From contig NZ_MLCF01000043.1 of NCBI RefSeq assembly GCF_001879105.1, positions 62,001-126,000 on the forward strand: DNA of 64,000 nt. Direction: 5' to 3'. How positions within the stretch are numbered: position 1 is the first letter of the stretch; each line of letters opens with the position of its first letter. Below are positions 11,501 through 20,851 of this stretch, piece by piece. This DNA is from Mangrovactinospora gilvigrisea. GTDB taxonomy: Bacteria; Actinomycetota; Actinomycetes; Streptomycetales; Streptomycetaceae. Both the position numbers and the translations under genes were made by a program. The notes beneath the pieces are model-generated. The model was not told where the DNA came from. It saw only the letters and a list, made by a program, of their open reading frames with translations, and searched no databases.

Positions 11501-13215
11501 GCATCAGCCGCAAGCTCCCGGACACCGAGCGGTCCCGCCTCAAGCAGATCCTCAAGCGGATCGTGCCGGACGACGCGGGCGTCATCGTGCGCACCGCCGC
11601 CGAGGGCGCCAGCGAGGAGGAGCTCCGCCGCGATGTGCTGCGCCTGCAGGCGCAGTGGGAGGAGATCAAGAAGAAGTCCAAGTCGGCGAACGCGCCCGCG
11701 CTGCTGTACGGCGAGCCGGACATGACGGTGCGTGTGGTCCGCGACATCTTCAACGAGGACTTCAAGAAGGTCATCATCTCGGGCGACGAGGCGTGGGCCA
11801 CCATCCACGGCTATGTCTCCCAGGTCGCCCCCGACCTGGTGGACCGGCTGGAGAAGTGGACCTCGGACGTGGACGTCTTCGCCACGTACCGCGTCGACGA
11901 GCAGCTGATGAAGGCGCTGGACCGCAAGGTGTGGCTGCCCTCCGGCGGCTCGCTGGTCATCGACCGCACCGAGGCGATGGTCGTCGTCGACGTCAACACC
12001 GGGAAGTTCACCGGGCAGGGCGGCAACCTCGAGGAGACCGTCACCCGCAACAACCTGGAGGCGGCCGAGGAGATCGTGCGCCAGCTGCGGCTGCGCGACC
12101 TGGGCGGCATTGTCGTCATCGACTTCATCGACATGGTGCTGGAGTCCAACCGCGATCTGGTGCTGCGGCGGCTCATCGAGTGCCTCGGCCGGGACCGGAC
12201 GAAGCACCAGGTCGCCGAGGTCACCTCGCTGGGCCTGGTGCAGATGACCCGCAAGCGGGTCGGCCAGGGCCTGCTGGAGGCATTCTCCGAGCCCTGCGTG
12301 CACTGCAACGGCCGCGGCGTCCACGTCCATGTGGACGCCCCGACGGCGGCGTCCGGCGGTTCGTCCAACGGCGGCGGTTCGTCCAACGCCGGTGAGCGCG
12401 GCGGCAAGCGCAAGCGCAACAAGGGCAAGCACGCCGGGAGCGGTGGCGCCTCGGGCGGCGGCGAGCAGGCTGCCGAGGAGCCGGAGCTCGTCGAGGCGGC
12501 CGGGCAGCCGGTGAGCCCCGCGGCGGCGGCGATGAACCAGATGGCCTCGTCGGCGCCGACGACGGACGCCGCCGAGCCCGCCGAGGAGGCCGTCGCGTCC
12601 GTCGCGGTGGCCGAGCCGGCGGCGGAGGCGAAGGCCGAGGAGCCGGCCGCGCGTGCGGGGGGCCGTCCGCGGCGCCGCGCGGTGCGGCGGGCGTCCGCCC
12701 CGGCCGGGTCGGCGCAGGAGATCGTGGTCGCGGCCGCGGCGGTCGCCGCCGAGCCCGCGGCCGAGGTCCCCGCGGCCGAGCCGGTCGCCGAGCCGAAGCC
12801 CGAGCCGGAGCCGGCCGTCGAGGTCGTCGAGGCGGCTGCCGAGGCGCCCGCCGAGGAGAAGCCGGCGAAGAAGGCCCCGGCCCGCAAGGCGGCGGCGAAG
12901 AAGGCGCCGGCGAAGAAGGCTCCGGCCAAGAAGGCGGCGCCCCGCAAGACCGCGGCCAAGAAGCCGGCGGCCGCCGAGGCGAACGCCGATGCCGCGCCGG
13001 AGCCGGTGGCCGAGGTCGTCGAGGCGGCTGCCGAGGCGCCCGCCGAGGAGAAGCCGGCGAAGAAGGCCCCGGCCCGCAAGGCGGCGGCCAAGAAGGCGCC
13101 GGCGAAGAAGGCGGCCGCCAAGAAGACGGCGGCGAAGAAGACGACGACCGCTCGCACGACCGCGGCCAAGAAGACCGCCGCCAAGAAGGCGACGGCCGCC
13201 GAGGCCGACGAGTAG
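8587..13215 (+). CDS. rne: RNase E/G family endoribonuclease with very long disordered tails
   Basis: A 1,542-residue RNase E/G, the endonuclease that starts mRNA decay and processes stable RNA. The catalytic core sits in the middle: an S1 RNA-binding domain from about residue 839 ([15 protein letters not shown]), the DNase I-like domain with metal-binding Asp1135 (VVVDVNTGK) and Asp1179 (VVIDFIDM), and the Zn-link C1237-x2-C1240. Roughly 830 residues before it are Ala/Glu/Arg-rich repeats with [10 protein letters not shown] blocks, and about 290 residues after it end in histone-H1-like Lys/Ala/Pro repeats. Such tails on both sides of the core are known from streptomycete RNase E. ATG 8587 follows GGGAGA. 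The 213-base leader (8374-8586) is GC-rich with no clear promoter. Confidence 0.95.
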   Translation: MLDHTESTDDNASTNNATGSPVGENSTSAARPARKRRTASRPAGPPSADAPEAGAASGPSGASGASGEEPAKKAPARRTRKKTAAAEPAAAGDAPADTAKSAKSVKKAPARRSRKKTAAPEPGAIRLESGSLAGEHADDEPAPARKSAAAAPAAETAPSRPSAKGDGARRLSSGSLADDGAAPAPAAAPAAEEAPAAGRRTRRRATRPAGAGDAAPADAGSGQAAGSADAASAGNAAEEASAAGRRTRRRATRPAGAGAGDAASEQSSEVSADAASAQSAGTGSAASADAASAGNAADGASAAGRRTRRRATRPAGAGAGEAASEQLTEVSADAASAQSADADRSAASAGAAGAVDAASAGNAADGAPAAGRRTRRRATRPAGAGASDAASEQSSEASAGAASAQSVDAGSAQSATTGAAPEQASVPATFADADQSAGAEAAGGRRTRRRATRAAGSAAEAEAAPELVTESAAQPADAAPEQPAASERNADEAPSNRRNRRRATRAAGSAVEAAPEQAAEAASEPAGDEDGASNRRDRRRAARGEQTAGDASERNGESGDADEAPSNRRDRRRAAREAEGADGDEDGASNRRSRRRATRPAGAAMFESGAAAEDEGGQTPSGRPSIAVFQAPDFSAEQQQRRAKQEEKPEPPAVVEPEEEAEEADTEEPTDEVEANDDDTREERGSRRRRRGGRRRRRGGADDEQHEHDGAADDAHAEDEDREQDHDQGGAAHAADDDDEHGSSSSRRRRRRRRRGGGDDNGPAEQSGDGHGDDPERTVVKVREPRKHRDSGSSDEVQSIKGSTRLEAKKQRRREGREQGRRRVPIITEAEFLARREAVDRVMVVRETDKRTQIGVLEDNVLVEHFVNKEQSQSYVGNVYLGKVQNVLPSMEAAFVDIGKGRNAVLYAGEVNFDSVGGGGGPRRIEAVLKSGQSVLVQVTKDPIGHKGARLTSQVSLPGRYLVYVPEGSMTGISRKLPDTERSRLKQILKRIVPDDAGVIVRTAAEGASEEELRRDVLRLQAQWEEIKKKSKSANAPALLYGEPDMTVRVVRDIFNEDFKKVIISGDEAWATIHGYVSQVAPDLVDRLEKWTSDVDVFATYRVDEQLMKALDRKVWLPSGGSLVIDRTEAMVVVDVNTGKFTGQGGNLEETVTRNNLEAAEEIVRQLRLRDLGGIVVIDFIDMVLESNRDLVLRRLIECLGRDRTKHQVAEVTSLGLVQMTRKRVGQGLLEAFSEPCVHCNGRGVHVHVDAPTAASGGSSNGGGSSNAGERGGKRKRNKGKHAGSGGASGGGEQAAEEPELVEAAGQPVSPAAAAMNQMASSAPTTDAAEPAEEAVASVAVAEPAAEAKAEEPAARAGGRPRRRAVRRASAPAGSAQEIVVAAAAVAAEPAAEVPAAEPVAEPKPEPEPAVEVVEAAAEAPAEEKPAKKAPARKAAAKKAPAKKAPAKKAAPRKTAAKKPAAAEANADAAPEPVAEVVEAAAEAPAEEKPAKKAPARKAAAKKAPAKKAAAKKTAAKKTTTARTTAAKKTAAKKATAAEADE
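9174..9945 (+). repeat. Imperfect tandem coding repeats in the RNase E N-terminal region
   Basis: Units of about 60 nearly identical bases encoding A[16 protein letters not shown] recur at about 9174, 9309, 9489 and 9690, with a weaker copy near 9910, separated by Ala/Ser/Asp-rich spacers. The copies at 9309 and 9489 are almost identical over 60 bases and exactly 180 bases apart. The reading frame is kept throughout. Confidence 0.75.
12820..13110 (+). repeat. Direct repeat in the RNase E C-terminal tail
   Basis: About 100 bases starting at 12820 ([23 protein letters not shown]...) recur at 13012 with almost no change, an offset of 192 bases or 64 codons. Both copies run into Lys-Ala-Pro repeats. 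Confidence 0.75.
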
Positions 13216-13225
13216 TCGCCCCGAG

Positions 13226-13261
13226 CCCCGGCGCCCGCCCCGCGAGGGGCGGGCGCCGGGG
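13226..13261 (+). terminator. Terminator after rne
   Basis: A perfect 16-bp GC-only stem closed by a GCGA tetraloop, beginning ten bases after the rne stop. There is no T-tract. Confidence 0.7.
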
Positions 13262-13297
13262 GCCGAGGACGCGTCCGGAGCAGGCCCCGCGGCCTGG

Positions 13298-13303
13298 TAG
13301 GCT
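13298..13303 (+). promoter_or_regulatory. Putative -10 box of the rplU-rpmA promoter
   Basis: TAGGCT lies between the rne terminator and rplU, leaving a leader of about 125 bases. The same hexamer precedes nadD, gpmA and the MutS-like gene in this window. No convincing -35 box is visible. Confidence 0.45.
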
Positions 13304-13435
13304 TGATCCTCGGTGTGTCAGCACCATCCCCCCGAGCAAATCCCTTCCGGCTCCTGGCCGGGAGAGGCCCTCCGCGAGGCATGTGCGCGGAGAGCTGGCG
13401 TCGAGGGGCCGTTCCTACGACGAAGGAGACAGCGC

Positions 13436-13759
13436 GTGACGTACGCGATTGTCCGCAGTGGCGGACGCCAGCACAAGGTCGCCGTCGGCGACATCCTCGA
13501 GGTCGACCACCTGCCGAAGAACGTCGCGGGCGAGTCGGTCGAGCTGCCGACGCTCCTCGTCGTCGACGGCGACTCGGTCACCAGCGACCCCTGGGTGCTG
13601 GCCGGCGTGAAGGTCCACGCCGAGGTTGTCGACCACACCAAGGGCGACAAGATCCGCATCCAGAAGTTCAAGAACAAGACCGGCTACAAGAAGCGCATGG
13701 GCCACCGCCAGCAGTACACGGCGATCAAGGTCACCGGCATCGACACCCCCGGGAAGTAA
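13436..13759 (+). CDS. rplU: 50S ribosomal protein L21
   Basis: A 107-residue protein with the L21 opening [17 protein letters not shown] and the conserved C-terminal [15 protein letters not shown]. It binds 23S rRNA in the large subunit. GTG 13436 is supported by AAGGAG eight bases upstream; longer in-frame starts reach into the leader and are rejected. It is followed five bases later by rpmA and then obgE, the standard L21-L27-Obg order. Confidence 0.96.
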   Translation: MTYAIVRSGGRQHKVAVGDILEVDHLPKNVAGESVELPTLLVVDGDSVTSDPWVLAGVKVHAEVVDHTKGDKIRIQKFKNKTGYKKRMGHRQQYTAIKVTGIDTPGK

Positions 13760-13764
13760 CTGAG

Positions 13765-14025
13765 ATGGCACACAAGAAGGGCGCATCGTCCACTCGGAAC
13801 GGGCGCGACTCCAACTCTCAGCGGCTCGGCGTGAAGCGCTTCGGCGGTCAGGCCGTCAACGCCGGTGAGATCATCGTCCGCCAGCGCGGCACCCACTTCC
13901 ACCCCGGTGCGAACGTCGGCCGCGGCAAGGACGACACGCTGTTCGCCCTGTCCGCCGGCGCCGTCGAGTTCGGCACCGCGCGCGGCCGCCGCGTCGTCAA
14001 CATCGTCACTGCTGCCGCCGAGTAA
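13765..14025 (+). CDS. rpmA: 50S ribosomal protein L27
   Basis: An 86-residue protein beginning [16 protein letters not shown], the typical L27 N-terminus that reaches toward the peptidyl-transferase centre, with [11 protein letters not shown] in the middle. It lacks the cleavable N-terminal extension seen in Firmicutes. The start lies five bases after the rplU stop, so the two are co-transcribed. Confidence 0.97.
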   Translation: MAHKKGASSTRNGRDSNSQRLGVKRFGGQAVNAGEIIVRQRGTHFHPGANVGRGKDDTLFALSAGAVEFGTARGRRVVNIVTAAAE

Positions 14026-14048
14026 GTACTCTCGACAGCAGAACCGAG

Positions 14049-14083
14049 CGAGGGCGGATCGGGTTTCTCCCGGTCCGCCCTCG
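14049..14083 (+). terminator. Hairpin between rpmA and obgE
   Basis: Ten base pairs (14049-14058 with 14074-14083) plus an inner four-base stem. It may terminate or attenuate the ribosomal-protein transcript before obgE. Confidence 0.55.
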
Positions 14084-14125
14084 TCTCGTGCACCACCCCA
14101 AGACTTTCCTTCCGGAGGCACCACC

Positions 14126-15565
14126 ATGACCACCTTCGTGGACCGCGTCGTCCTGCATGTCGCCGCGGGCAACGGGGGGCACGGCTGCGCCTCCGTGCAC
14201 CGCGAGAAGTTCAAGCCGCTGGGCGGGCCGGACGGCGGCAACGGCGGCCACGGCGGCGACGTCGTGCTGGTCGTCGACCCCAACACCACCACCCTGCTGG
14301 ACTACCACCACTCCCCGCACCGCAAGGCCGCCAACGGCCGCCCCGGCGCGGGCGGCAACCGGCAGGGCGGCGACGGCGAGTCCGTCGAGCTGCCGGTGCC
14401 GGACGGCACGGTGGTCAAGTCGCGGGACGGCGAGGTGCTGGCCGACCTGGTGGGCGCCGGCACCCGCTTCGTGATGGCCGAGGGCGGCCGCGGCGGCCTG
14501 GGCAACGCGGCGCTCGCCTCGGCGCGGCGCAAGGCGCCCGGGTTCGCGCTGCTCGGCGAGCCGGGCGGCGGCGGCGAGTTCGTGCTGGAGCTGAAGTCGG
14601 TCGCGGACGTGGCGCTGGTGGGCTACCCCAGCGCCGGCAAGTCCTCGCTGATCTCGGTGCTGAGCGCGGCCCGCCCGAAGATCGCCGACTACCCGTTCAC
14701 CACGCTGATCCCCAACCTGGGCGTGGTGACGGCCGGTTCGACGGTCTTCACCGTGGCGGACGTGCCCGGCCTCATCCCGGGCGCGAGCGAGGGCCGGGGC
14801 CTGGGCCTGGAGTTCCTGCGGCACGTGGAGCGGTGCAGCGTGCTGGTGCACGTGCTGGACTGCGCGACGCTGGAGCCGGGCCGCGACCCGCTCTCCGACC
14901 TGGACGTCATCGAGGACGAGCTGCGCGCCTACGGCGGGCTGGACGACCGGCCGCGGCTGGTGGTACTCAACAAGATCGACGTACCGGAGGCGGAGGAGCT
15001 CGCCGAGCTGGTCCGTCCCGACATCGAGGCGCGGGGCCTGCCGGTCTTCGAGGTCTCGGCGGTGGCGCACCGCGGGCTGGACGCGCTCTCCTACAAGATG
15101 GGCGAACTGGTCGCGGCGGCGCGGGCGGCGGCGCCCGCGGCCGAGCCGACGCGGGTGGTGCTGCGTCCGACGGCGGTGGACGACGCCGGGTTCACGGTGA
15201 CGGCGGAGGAGGGGCTGTACCGGGTGCGCGGCAGCAAGCCGGAGCGCTGGGTGCTGCAGACCGACTTCGCCAACGACGAGGCGGTCGGCTACCTGGCGGA
15301 CCGGCTGGCGCGGCTCGGCGTGGAGGACGAGCTGCGGAAGGCGGGGGCGCACATCGGCGACACCGTGGTGATCGGCGGCGAGGACGGGGTCGTCTTCGAC
15401 TGGGAGCCGACGGTGGCGACGGGCGGCGAGATGCTGGGGCGGCGCGGCGAGGACCACCGCCTGCTGGGGCAGCGCGCGGCGGTGGGCCGCCGCAAGGACA
15501 AGGACGCGGAGTACCACGAGCGCATGGAGGGCTACGACCCCTTCCAGGCCGGCGACGACGAGTAG
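14126..15565 (+). CDS. obgE: Obg-family GTPase (CgtA)
   Basis: A 479-residue protein with three parts: the Gly-rich Obg fold at about 1-160 (several GGxGGxG runs), the G domain with Walker [10 protein letters not shown] at 166-174, DVPG and NKID, and the C-terminal OCT domain. Obg proteins act in late 50S assembly and the stringent response, and in streptomycetes influence sporulation. ATG 14126 follows GGAGG by nine bases. It sits after L21/L27 as in most bacteria, and a large hairpin follows its stop. Confidence 0.96.
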   Translation: MTTFVDRVVLHVAAGNGGHGCASVHREKFKPLGGPDGGNGGHGGDVVLVVDPNTTTLLDYHHSPHRKAANGRPGAGGNRQGGDGESVELPVPDGTVVKSRDGEVLADLVGAGTRFVMAEGGRGGLGNAALASARRKAPGFALLGEPGGGGEFVLELKSVADVALVGYPSAGKSSLISVLSAARPKIADYPFTTLIPNLGVVTAGSTVFTVADVPGLIPGASEGRGLGLEFLRHVERCSVLVHVLDCATLEPGRDPLSDLDVIEDELRAYGGLDDRPRLVVLNKIDVPEAEELAELVRPDIEARGLPVFEVSAVAHRGLDALSYKMGELVAAARAAAPAAEPTRVVLRPTAVDDAGFTVTAEEGLYRVRGSKPERWVLQTDFANDEAVGYLADRLARLGVEDELRKAGAHIGDTVVIGGEDGVVFDWEPTVATGGEMLGRRGEDHRLLGQRAAVGRRKDKDAEYHERMEGYDPFQAGDDE

Positions 15566-15571
15566 CGGCCG

Positions 15572-15619
15572 CCCCGGCGCCCCCGCGGACCGCGAAGCGA
15601 TCCGGGCGGGGTGCCGGGG
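15572..15619 (+). terminator. Terminator after obgE
   Basis: A 12-bp outer stem (15572-15583 with 15608-15619, one G-U pair) encloses two shorter stems. It starts seven bases after the stop. Confidence 0.55.
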
Positions 15620-15718
15620 TGCCGGGGCGCAGGGGCGGCGAACGGCGAGCGCGGACGGCCGTGTCCGTACCGTGAAACGGCAGGCACGGACGGCGAGGAG
15701 ATCGCGTACCGTGATCCG

Positions 15719-16873
15719 GTGGCCATGCTCGTGAACGCTTCGTCGGACGCCGACCTCCGCGCGGAGGTGACCCGCGCCAAGCGGGTCGTCGTCAAGGTCG
15801 GATCCTCCTCCCTCACGACCGCCGCCGGCGGCCTCGACGCCGACCGCGTGGACGCGCTCGTCGATGTCCTCGCCCGCGCCGCCGCCGACGAGCGGGAGAT
15901 CGTCCTCGTCTCCTCCGGCGCCATCGCCGCCGGCCTCGCGCCGCTCGGCTTCCCGCGCCGCCCGCGCGACCTCGCCAGCCAGCAGGCCGCCGCCAGCGTC
16001 GGCCAGGGCCTGCTGGTGGCCCGCTACACCGCCTCCTTCGCCCGCTACCGCCGCCGGGTCGGCCAGGTGCTGCTCACCGTCGACGACCTGACGCGCCGTC
16101 CGCGCTACCGCAACGCCTACAACACCCTTGAGAAGCTGCTGGCGATGGGCGCCGTCCCGATCGTCAACGAGAACGACACGGTGGCCACCCACGAGATCCG
16201 GTTCAGCGACAACGACCGCCTCGCCGCGCTCACCGCGCACCTGGTCCACGCCGACCTGCTCGTCCTCCTCTCCGACGTGGACGGCCTCTACGACGGCGAC
16301 CCGTCGAAGCCGGGCACCAGCCGGATCCCCGAGGTGCGCGGCGAGGCCGACCTGGACGGCGTGGAGATCGGCAGCACCGGCAAGGCCGGCGTCGGCACCG
16401 GCGGCATGGTCACCAAGGTGGAGGCGGCCCGGATCGCCGCCTCCGGCGGCGTCCCCGTGGTGCTCACCTCCGCCGCCGAGGCGGCGGACGCGCTGGCCGG
16501 CCGCCCCACCGGGACGCTCTTCCCGCGCACCGGCCGCCGCTCCGCCGACCGGCTGGTGTGGCTGCGGCACGCCTCGGCGCCGCACGGCGCGCTGCATCTG
16601 GACGCCGGCGCGGTGGAGGCGGTGGTGGAGCGCCGGATGTCGCTGCTGCCGGCCGGGCTGACCGGCGTGACGGGCGATTTCGCGGAGGGCGATCCCGTCG
16701 ACCTTCTTGACGAAAACGGCCACGCGGTGGCCCGCGGGCTGGTCAACTTTGATGCGAGGGAAGTTCCCCGGCTGCTGGGGCGGTCCACGCACGACCTGGC
16801 GCGCGAGCTCGGTCCCGCGTACCAGCGGGAGGTCGTGCACCGGGACGACCTGGTGGTGCTGGGCTCCCGGTAG
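15719..16873 (+). CDS. proB: Glutamate 5-kinase
   Basis: A 384-residue enzyme that phosphorylates glutamate in the first step of proline synthesis. The amino-acid kinase domain opens with RVVVKVGSSSLT and contains LVSSGAIAAG and NENDTVA; a C-terminal PUA domain (about 285-384) is present as in the E. coli type. GTG 15719 lies seven bases after a possible -10 box TACCGT (15707-15712), suggesting a leaderless transcript; ATG 15725 is an alternative. The nonamer GTACCGTGA occurs twice, at 15667 and 15706. proA follows after one small gene. Confidence 0.93.
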   Translation: MAMLVNASSDADLRAEVTRAKRVVVKVGSSSLTTAAGGLDADRVDALVDVLARAAADEREIVLVSSGAIAAGLAPLGFPRRPRDLASQQAAASVGQGLLVARYTASFARYRRRVGQVLLTVDDLTRRPRYRNAYNTLEKLLAMGAVPIVNENDTVATHEIRFSDNDRLAALTAHLVHADLLVLLSDVDGLYDGDPSKPGTSRIPEVRGEADLDGVEIGSTGKAGVGTGGMVTKVEAARIAASGGVPVVLTSAAEAADALAGRPTGTLFPRTGRRSADRLVWLRHASAPHGALHLDAGAVEAVVERRMSLLPAGLTGVTGDFAEGDPVDLLDENGHAVARGLVNFDAREVPRLLGRSTHDLARELGPAYQREVVHRDDLVVLGSR

Positions 16874-16922
16874 CGCGGACGAAGTGTTGGGGCGGGGGAG
16901 GGACGGACGGGAGGCAGCGGCT

Positions 16923-17378
16923 GTGCAGGCAGCGCGTCCGGGTTCCGAGGGGCGGAGGCGGCTCAGCAGTGTGCCGGCGGCGGGAGCGGAGGCGGGTGCG
17001 GAGGCGTCGAGGGGTGCCCCGCGCGGGGCACCGCCCGAACGCATGTGGCATGTGACGCTCAGCATGGCCGGTGATCCGGTGCCGGTGACGCAGCTGCGGC
17101 GCGCCCTGGAGACGCTGGTGAACGAGCACCCGCCGCTGATGACGGGCCGCTACGCCGCCGACCGCGCCGAGATCCGGTACTGGGAGGAGGCCGCCGAGCT
17201 GCAGGACGCGGCGGCGCTGGCGCTCCGGCTGTGGGGCGAGTACCGGTCCAGGGCCGGGCTGCCGGCCTGGCGGACGGTCGGCCTGGAGGTCGTCGACCGG
17301 CACACCTATCGGCAGCGCGTCGAGGAGGGCCGCGGGCCCAACCCGGCGGTGGGCGCCGATCCGGTCCGGCCGTTCTGA
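16923..17378 (+). CDS. Conserved protein of unknown function between proB and proA
   Basis: A 151-residue protein. The first 40 residues are low-complexity Ala/Gly/Arg; the conserved-looking part begins near residue 40 ([12 protein letters not shown]) and continues with [11 protein letters not shown] and [21 protein letters not shown], a compact alpha/beta pattern without a recognisable catalytic motif. I recall genes of this kind at the same place in other streptomycetes but know of no function. GTG 16923 is chosen because GGGAGG lies eight bases upstream; ATG 17041 would give only the conserved part. It is probably co-transcribed with proB. Confidence 0.7.
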   Translation: MQAARPGSEGRRRLSSVPAAGAEAGAEASRGAPRGAPPERMWHVTLSMAGDPVPVTQLRRALETLVNEHPPLMTGRYAADRAEIRYWEEAAELQDAAALALRLWGEYRSRAGLPAWRTVGLEVVDRHTYRQRVEEGRGPNPAVGADPVRPF

Positions 17379-17449
17379 GCGGCGGACACCGCGGTCCACC
17401 CTGTGGGCGGCCCCGTCACGGTGCGCCGCCGGGCCGGTACTCTCGCGCC

Positions 17450-18703
17450 ATGCCCAGCACCGTCACGGATCTCGCCGTCCGCGCCCGCGCCGCCGCCTTC
17501 GACCTCGCGGCGGCGCCCCGCGGCGCCAAGGACGCCGCCCTGCTCGCCGTCGCCGACGCCCTGGAGGCGGCCGCGCCGGCGCTCGTCGCGGCGAACGCCG
17601 CCGATGTGCGGCGCGCCGAGGAGGCGGGCACGCCCGCCGCCACCGTCGACCGGCTCACCCTCACCCCCGAGCGGGTCGCGGCGATCGCCGCGGACACCCG
17701 GCACGTGGCGTCGCTGCCCGATCCGGTGGGCGAGGTGGTGCGCGGCTCGACGCTCCCCAACGGCCTGGAGCTGCGTCAGCTGCGGGTGCCGCTGGGCGTG
17801 GTGGGGATCGTCTACGAGGCGCGCCCCAATGTGACGGTGGACGCGGCGGCGCTCTGCCTGAAGTCGGGCAACGCGGTGCTGCTGCGCGGCTCCTCCTCGG
17901 CGGCGGCCTCCAACGCGGCGCTGGTGGCCGTGGTGCGGGAGGCGCTGGGCAAGGCGGGCCTGCCGGAGGACGCGGTGCAGCTGGTGCCGGCCGACGACCG
18001 GGAGACCGTCCAGCAGCTGATGCGGGCCCGCGGCCTGGTGGACGTGCTGATCCCGCGCGGCGGGGCGTCGCTGATCCGCACGGTGGTGGAGGGCTCCACG
18101 GTGCCGGTGATCGAGACGGGCACCGGCAACTGCCATGTCTATGTGGACGAGGCCGCCGACCTGGACATGGCGTCCCGGATCGTGGTGAACGCCAAGGCGC
18201 AGCGCCCCAGCGTCTGCAACGCGGCGGAGACGCTGCTGGTGCACGAGGCGGTGGCGGCGGAGTTCCTGCCGCGGGTGCTGGCCGATCTGGCGGACGCCGG
18301 GGTGACGGTGCACGGGGACGAGGCGGTGCGCGGGATCGGCGGGGACGCGGTGCTGCCGGCGGGGGAGAAGGACTGGGCGGAGGAGTACCTCTCCTACGAC
18401 ATCGCGGCGGCCGTGGTGCCGTCGCTGGACGCCGCGGTGGAGCACATCCGCCGCTGGTCGTCGGGCCACACCGAGGCGATCGTGACGGGCTCGCAGGCGG
18501 CCGCGCGGCGCTTCGTGCAGCGGGTGGACGCGGCGGCGGTGGCGGTGAACGCCTCCACCCGGTTCACCGACGGGGCCGAGTTCGGGTTCGGCGCGGAGAT
18601 CGGCATCTCCACGCAGAAGCTGCACGCCCGGGGCCCGATGGGCCTGCCGGAGCTGACCTCGACCAAATACGTCGTCACCGGCGAGGGCCAGGTGCGCTCC
18701 TGA
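17450..18703 (+). CDS. proA: Gamma-glutamyl phosphate reductase
   Basis: A 417-residue aldehyde-dehydrogenase-fold enzyme that reduces gamma-glutamyl phosphate to the semialdehyde in proline synthesis. Catalytic Cys256 lies in [15 protein letters not shown], and the NADPH-binding region [13 protein letters not shown] is clear. Length matches the family. ATG 17450 is seven bases after TACTCT (17438-17443), so the gene probably has its own leaderless promoter. It completes the proB/proA pair. Confidence 0.95.
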   Translation: MPSTVTDLAVRARAAAFDLAAAPRGAKDAALLAVADALEAAAPALVAANAADVRRAEEAGTPAATVDRLTLTPERVAAIAADTRHVASLPDPVGEVVRGSTLPNGLELRQLRVPLGVVGIVYEARPNVTVDAAALCLKSGNAVLLRGSSSAAASNAALVAVVREALGKAGLPEDAVQLVPADDRETVQQLMRARGLVDVLIPRGGASLIRTVVEGSTVPVIETGTGNCHVYVDEAADLDMASRIVVNAKAQRPSVCNAAETLLVHEAVAAEFLPRVLADLADAGVTVHGDEAVRGIGGDAVLPAGEKDWAEEYLSYDIAAAVVPSLDAAVEHIRRWSSGHTEAIVTGSQAAARRFVQRVDAAAVAVNASTRFTDGAEFGFGAEIGISTQKLHARGPMGLPELTSTKYVVTGEGQVRS

Positions 18704-18819
18704 CGGACCGGATGCCGCGCCGGATCCCGAGCCGGGTCCGGCACCGGATCCCGAGCCGGATCGCCCCTTTTGGCCCGGAGCTGTATCCCTGGCAGCGGAG
18801 CGGTAATACGCTTTTGTCC

Positions 18820-19395
18820 ATGCCCGATGACACGGGAGGCCCGGCGTTCCGGGAGGGACCCGAACACGGCGGCGCGGACGGCGAGTTCGAACAGTCGGAC
18901 GAGCTGGCGGCCGTGGTGTTCGACGATGCGTTCGTGCACGCCGCGGCGGTGCACGAGCCGACGGCCGACGAGCGGATCGCGGCCGCGGTGGAGGCCCGGA
19001 TGCGGGAGCGTCCGCCGGCCGGTGATCGCCTGCTGGGCGACATCGGCTTCGCGGCGCCGCCGGACGGGCCGCATGCGGGGCACCACGGCGCGGCGGGGGC
19101 GCACGCCGGCGCGCTCGGCGAGTCCTGCGCGGCGTGCGAGGCGGAGCTGCGCCACGGCGCGCGGACGGCGGCGCGGAACCATCGCATGGTGGCCTGGGTG
19201 CTGGCGGTGGTGATGGGGCTGGGGGTGCTGGCGTTGGCCGTGTCCGCGGTCTACCGCAGCACCTCGACGGCGCCGGCGACGCAGCCGGTGGATCGGGTGC
19301 CCGCCGGAAACGGGCAGGTCGGGCCGGGTGCGGGCGCGCGGCTGGAGCCGCCGTCGCAGGGCTCCGGAGGACGTCGGGGCACGGTTGCGCCCTGA
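18820..19395 (+). CDS. Single-span membrane protein with N-terminal VVFDDAFVxAA motif
   Basis: A 191-residue protein of unknown function. An acidic N-terminus carries AAVVFDDAFVHAAAVHEP (about 25-45), a CAAC pair follows near 105, one transmembrane helix spans about 127-148, and the tail is Pro/Gly-rich and presumably extracellular. There is no signal peptide, so the orientation is N-in. The next gene shares the same N-terminal motif and topology. ATG 18820 is eight bases after TACGCT (18807-18812), consistent with a leaderless mRNA; upstream in-frame starts run through a CCGGATCCCGAGCC repeat and are unlikely. Confidence 0.6.
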   Translation: MPDDTGGPAFREGPEHGGADGEFEQSDELAAVVFDDAFVHAAAVHEPTADERIAAAVEARMRERPPAGDRLLGDIGFAAPPDGPHAGHHGAAGAHAGALGESCAACEAELRHGARTAARNHRMVAWVLAVVMGLGVLALAVSAVYRSTSTAPATQPVDRVPAGNGQVGPGAGARLEPPSQGSGGRRGTVAP

Positions 19396-19481
19396 GGGGC
19401 GCGCGGGAATGTCCTGACAGGTACTCAAGCCAAGTGGCCCCGGCTCTCGTGGGGCGGGGGCGGACGTCATACTCTGGACGC

Positions 19482-20756
19482 ATGGCTGGTCGGGGAGAGC
19501 CGCCGGAGGGAGGCGCCGTTCCCGGCGGTGAGGACGATTACGGATCCGTCGTGTTCGACGAGTCCTTCGTTCGCGCTGCCCCGCTCCAGGAGCACTCGGC
19601 CCGCGAGCGGCTGGGCCCCGAGCACCGGCCGGCCGTGCGCCGCCGCCGCCCGGACCGGCTGCCGCTGACCAAGGGGGGACGCCGGCTCTCGGCGCTCCTG
19701 GTGGTGCTGCTGATGGCCTTCGGGACGGCGATCTACCTGGGGCTGCAGCGGCCCAACAACGCTCCCGCGGTGTACCCGCCGCCGCGGTTGAGCACCGTGC
19801 TGATCCCGCTGACGGCGGCGCCCTACCTGGACGCTTCGGGCTCGCCGTCGTCCTCCCCGTCCTCGACCTCGTCATCGGCGTCCGCCTCGTCGTCGGCGTC
19901 GTCCTCCGCGTCCCCGTCGGCCTCGGCGTCGCCGTCCGCCGGGCCCTCCCGGCAGGATCCGTTCGCCGGCACGCCGGCGGAGGACTACCGGATCGGCAAG
20001 GACGGCATCTCGCTGCCGAAGGCGCACGGCACCACGCACTTCACCGCGGACGAGGTGTTCCGGTCGCTGCAGGTCGCCAAGGAGTACCTGATAGCGGCGA
20101 ACATCGACCCCCAGGCGCTGATGGGCGGCGGCACCCAGGACGTCCGGGCGCTGATCGACGCCCGCCAGTACAAGCAGTTCGACGCGAGCATGGACCACCC
20201 GTCGGACGACGGGCAGAACACCGCGACCGGCTGGCTGACCAGGTTCGACCCGAACCGGGTGGCGCTCGCCACCGACGAGGTGCGGGTGGACGGCTCGGTG
20301 GTGCTGCGCGAGCTGAACCAGGACTACCTCGAGATCACCACCGACCACACCTATGTGTACGGGCTGGCCCGCAGCCACGGCCGGGGCCGGGACGCGCAGC
20401 AGATACTGCCGTTCGTCATCCGGCGCGAGGTGACGATGCAGTTCGACCACGACGATGTGAAGGCGAGCACCGTGCGGGTGGTGCAGTCGGTGGTGGAGGC
20501 CGGGCCGCAGGCGTGCACCACCGACTCCTCGGCGTACTTCCACCCGGTCTTCCCGGCGCTGCTGCCGACGGCCGCCGCGTCGCCGTCGCCGTCCGGCGCG
20601 AAGTCCGGGGCGGCGCTGCCCTCGCCGGGCGCGGGCAGCGGCTCGCCGTCGCCGGCGGTGTCGCCGTCCTCCTCCGGCAGCCCGCCGGTGACCTCGATAA
20701 ACCCCTTCGACCACCGGCGTTCGGCGGCCGGCGGGCTCTGCGGGGTGCTGGGCTGA
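19482..20756 (+). CDS. Membrane-anchored protein, paralogue-like neighbour with Ser/Pro-rich stalk
   Basis: A 424-residue protein of unknown function. It starts with the acidic motif GSVVFDESFVRAAPLQEHSARERL, resembling the protein upstream, then a basic stretch and a transmembrane helix at about 70-88. A Ser/Pro-rich stalk (about 115-165) is followed by a globular extracellular domain of about 200 residues (YRIGKDGISLP ... CTTDSSAYFHPVF) and a second Pro/Ser-rich segment near the C-terminus. ATG 19482 lies seven bases after TACTCT (19470-19475), again a leaderless arrangement. The domain resembles nothing I can name. Confidence 0.65.
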   Translation: MAGRGEPPEGGAVPGGEDDYGSVVFDESFVRAAPLQEHSARERLGPEHRPAVRRRRPDRLPLTKGGRRLSALLVVLLMAFGTAIYLGLQRPNNAPAVYPPPRLSTVLIPLTAAPYLDASGSPSSSPSSTSSSASASSSASSSASPSASASPSAGPSRQDPFAGTPAEDYRIGKDGISLPKAHGTTHFTADEVFRSLQVAKEYLIAANIDPQALMGGGTQDVRALIDARQYKQFDASMDHPSDDGQNTATGWLTRFDPNRVALATDEVRVDGSVVLRELNQDYLEITTDHTYVYGLARSHGRGRDAQQILPFVIRREVTMQFDHDDVKASTVRVVQSVVEAGPQACTTDSSAYFHPVFPALLPTAAASPSPSGAKSGAALPSPGAGSGSPSPAVSPSSSGSPPVTSINPFDHRRSAAGGLCGVLG

Positions 20757-20778
20757 CGCGGGTTCTGCCCGCGACATG

Positions 20779-20817
20779 CGCGAGGGCCCCGGCGGTGCGT
20801 CCGCCGGGGCCCTCGCG
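20779..20817. terminator. Bidirectional terminator between convergent genes
   Basis: A perfect 17-bp stem with a five-base loop lies between the gene ending at 20756 and the protease gene ending at 20852 on the other strand, and can serve both. Confidence 0.75.
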
Positions 20818-20851
20818 CTGAGCCGATGGTGCGTTGGTTGCCGCCTCGGGG

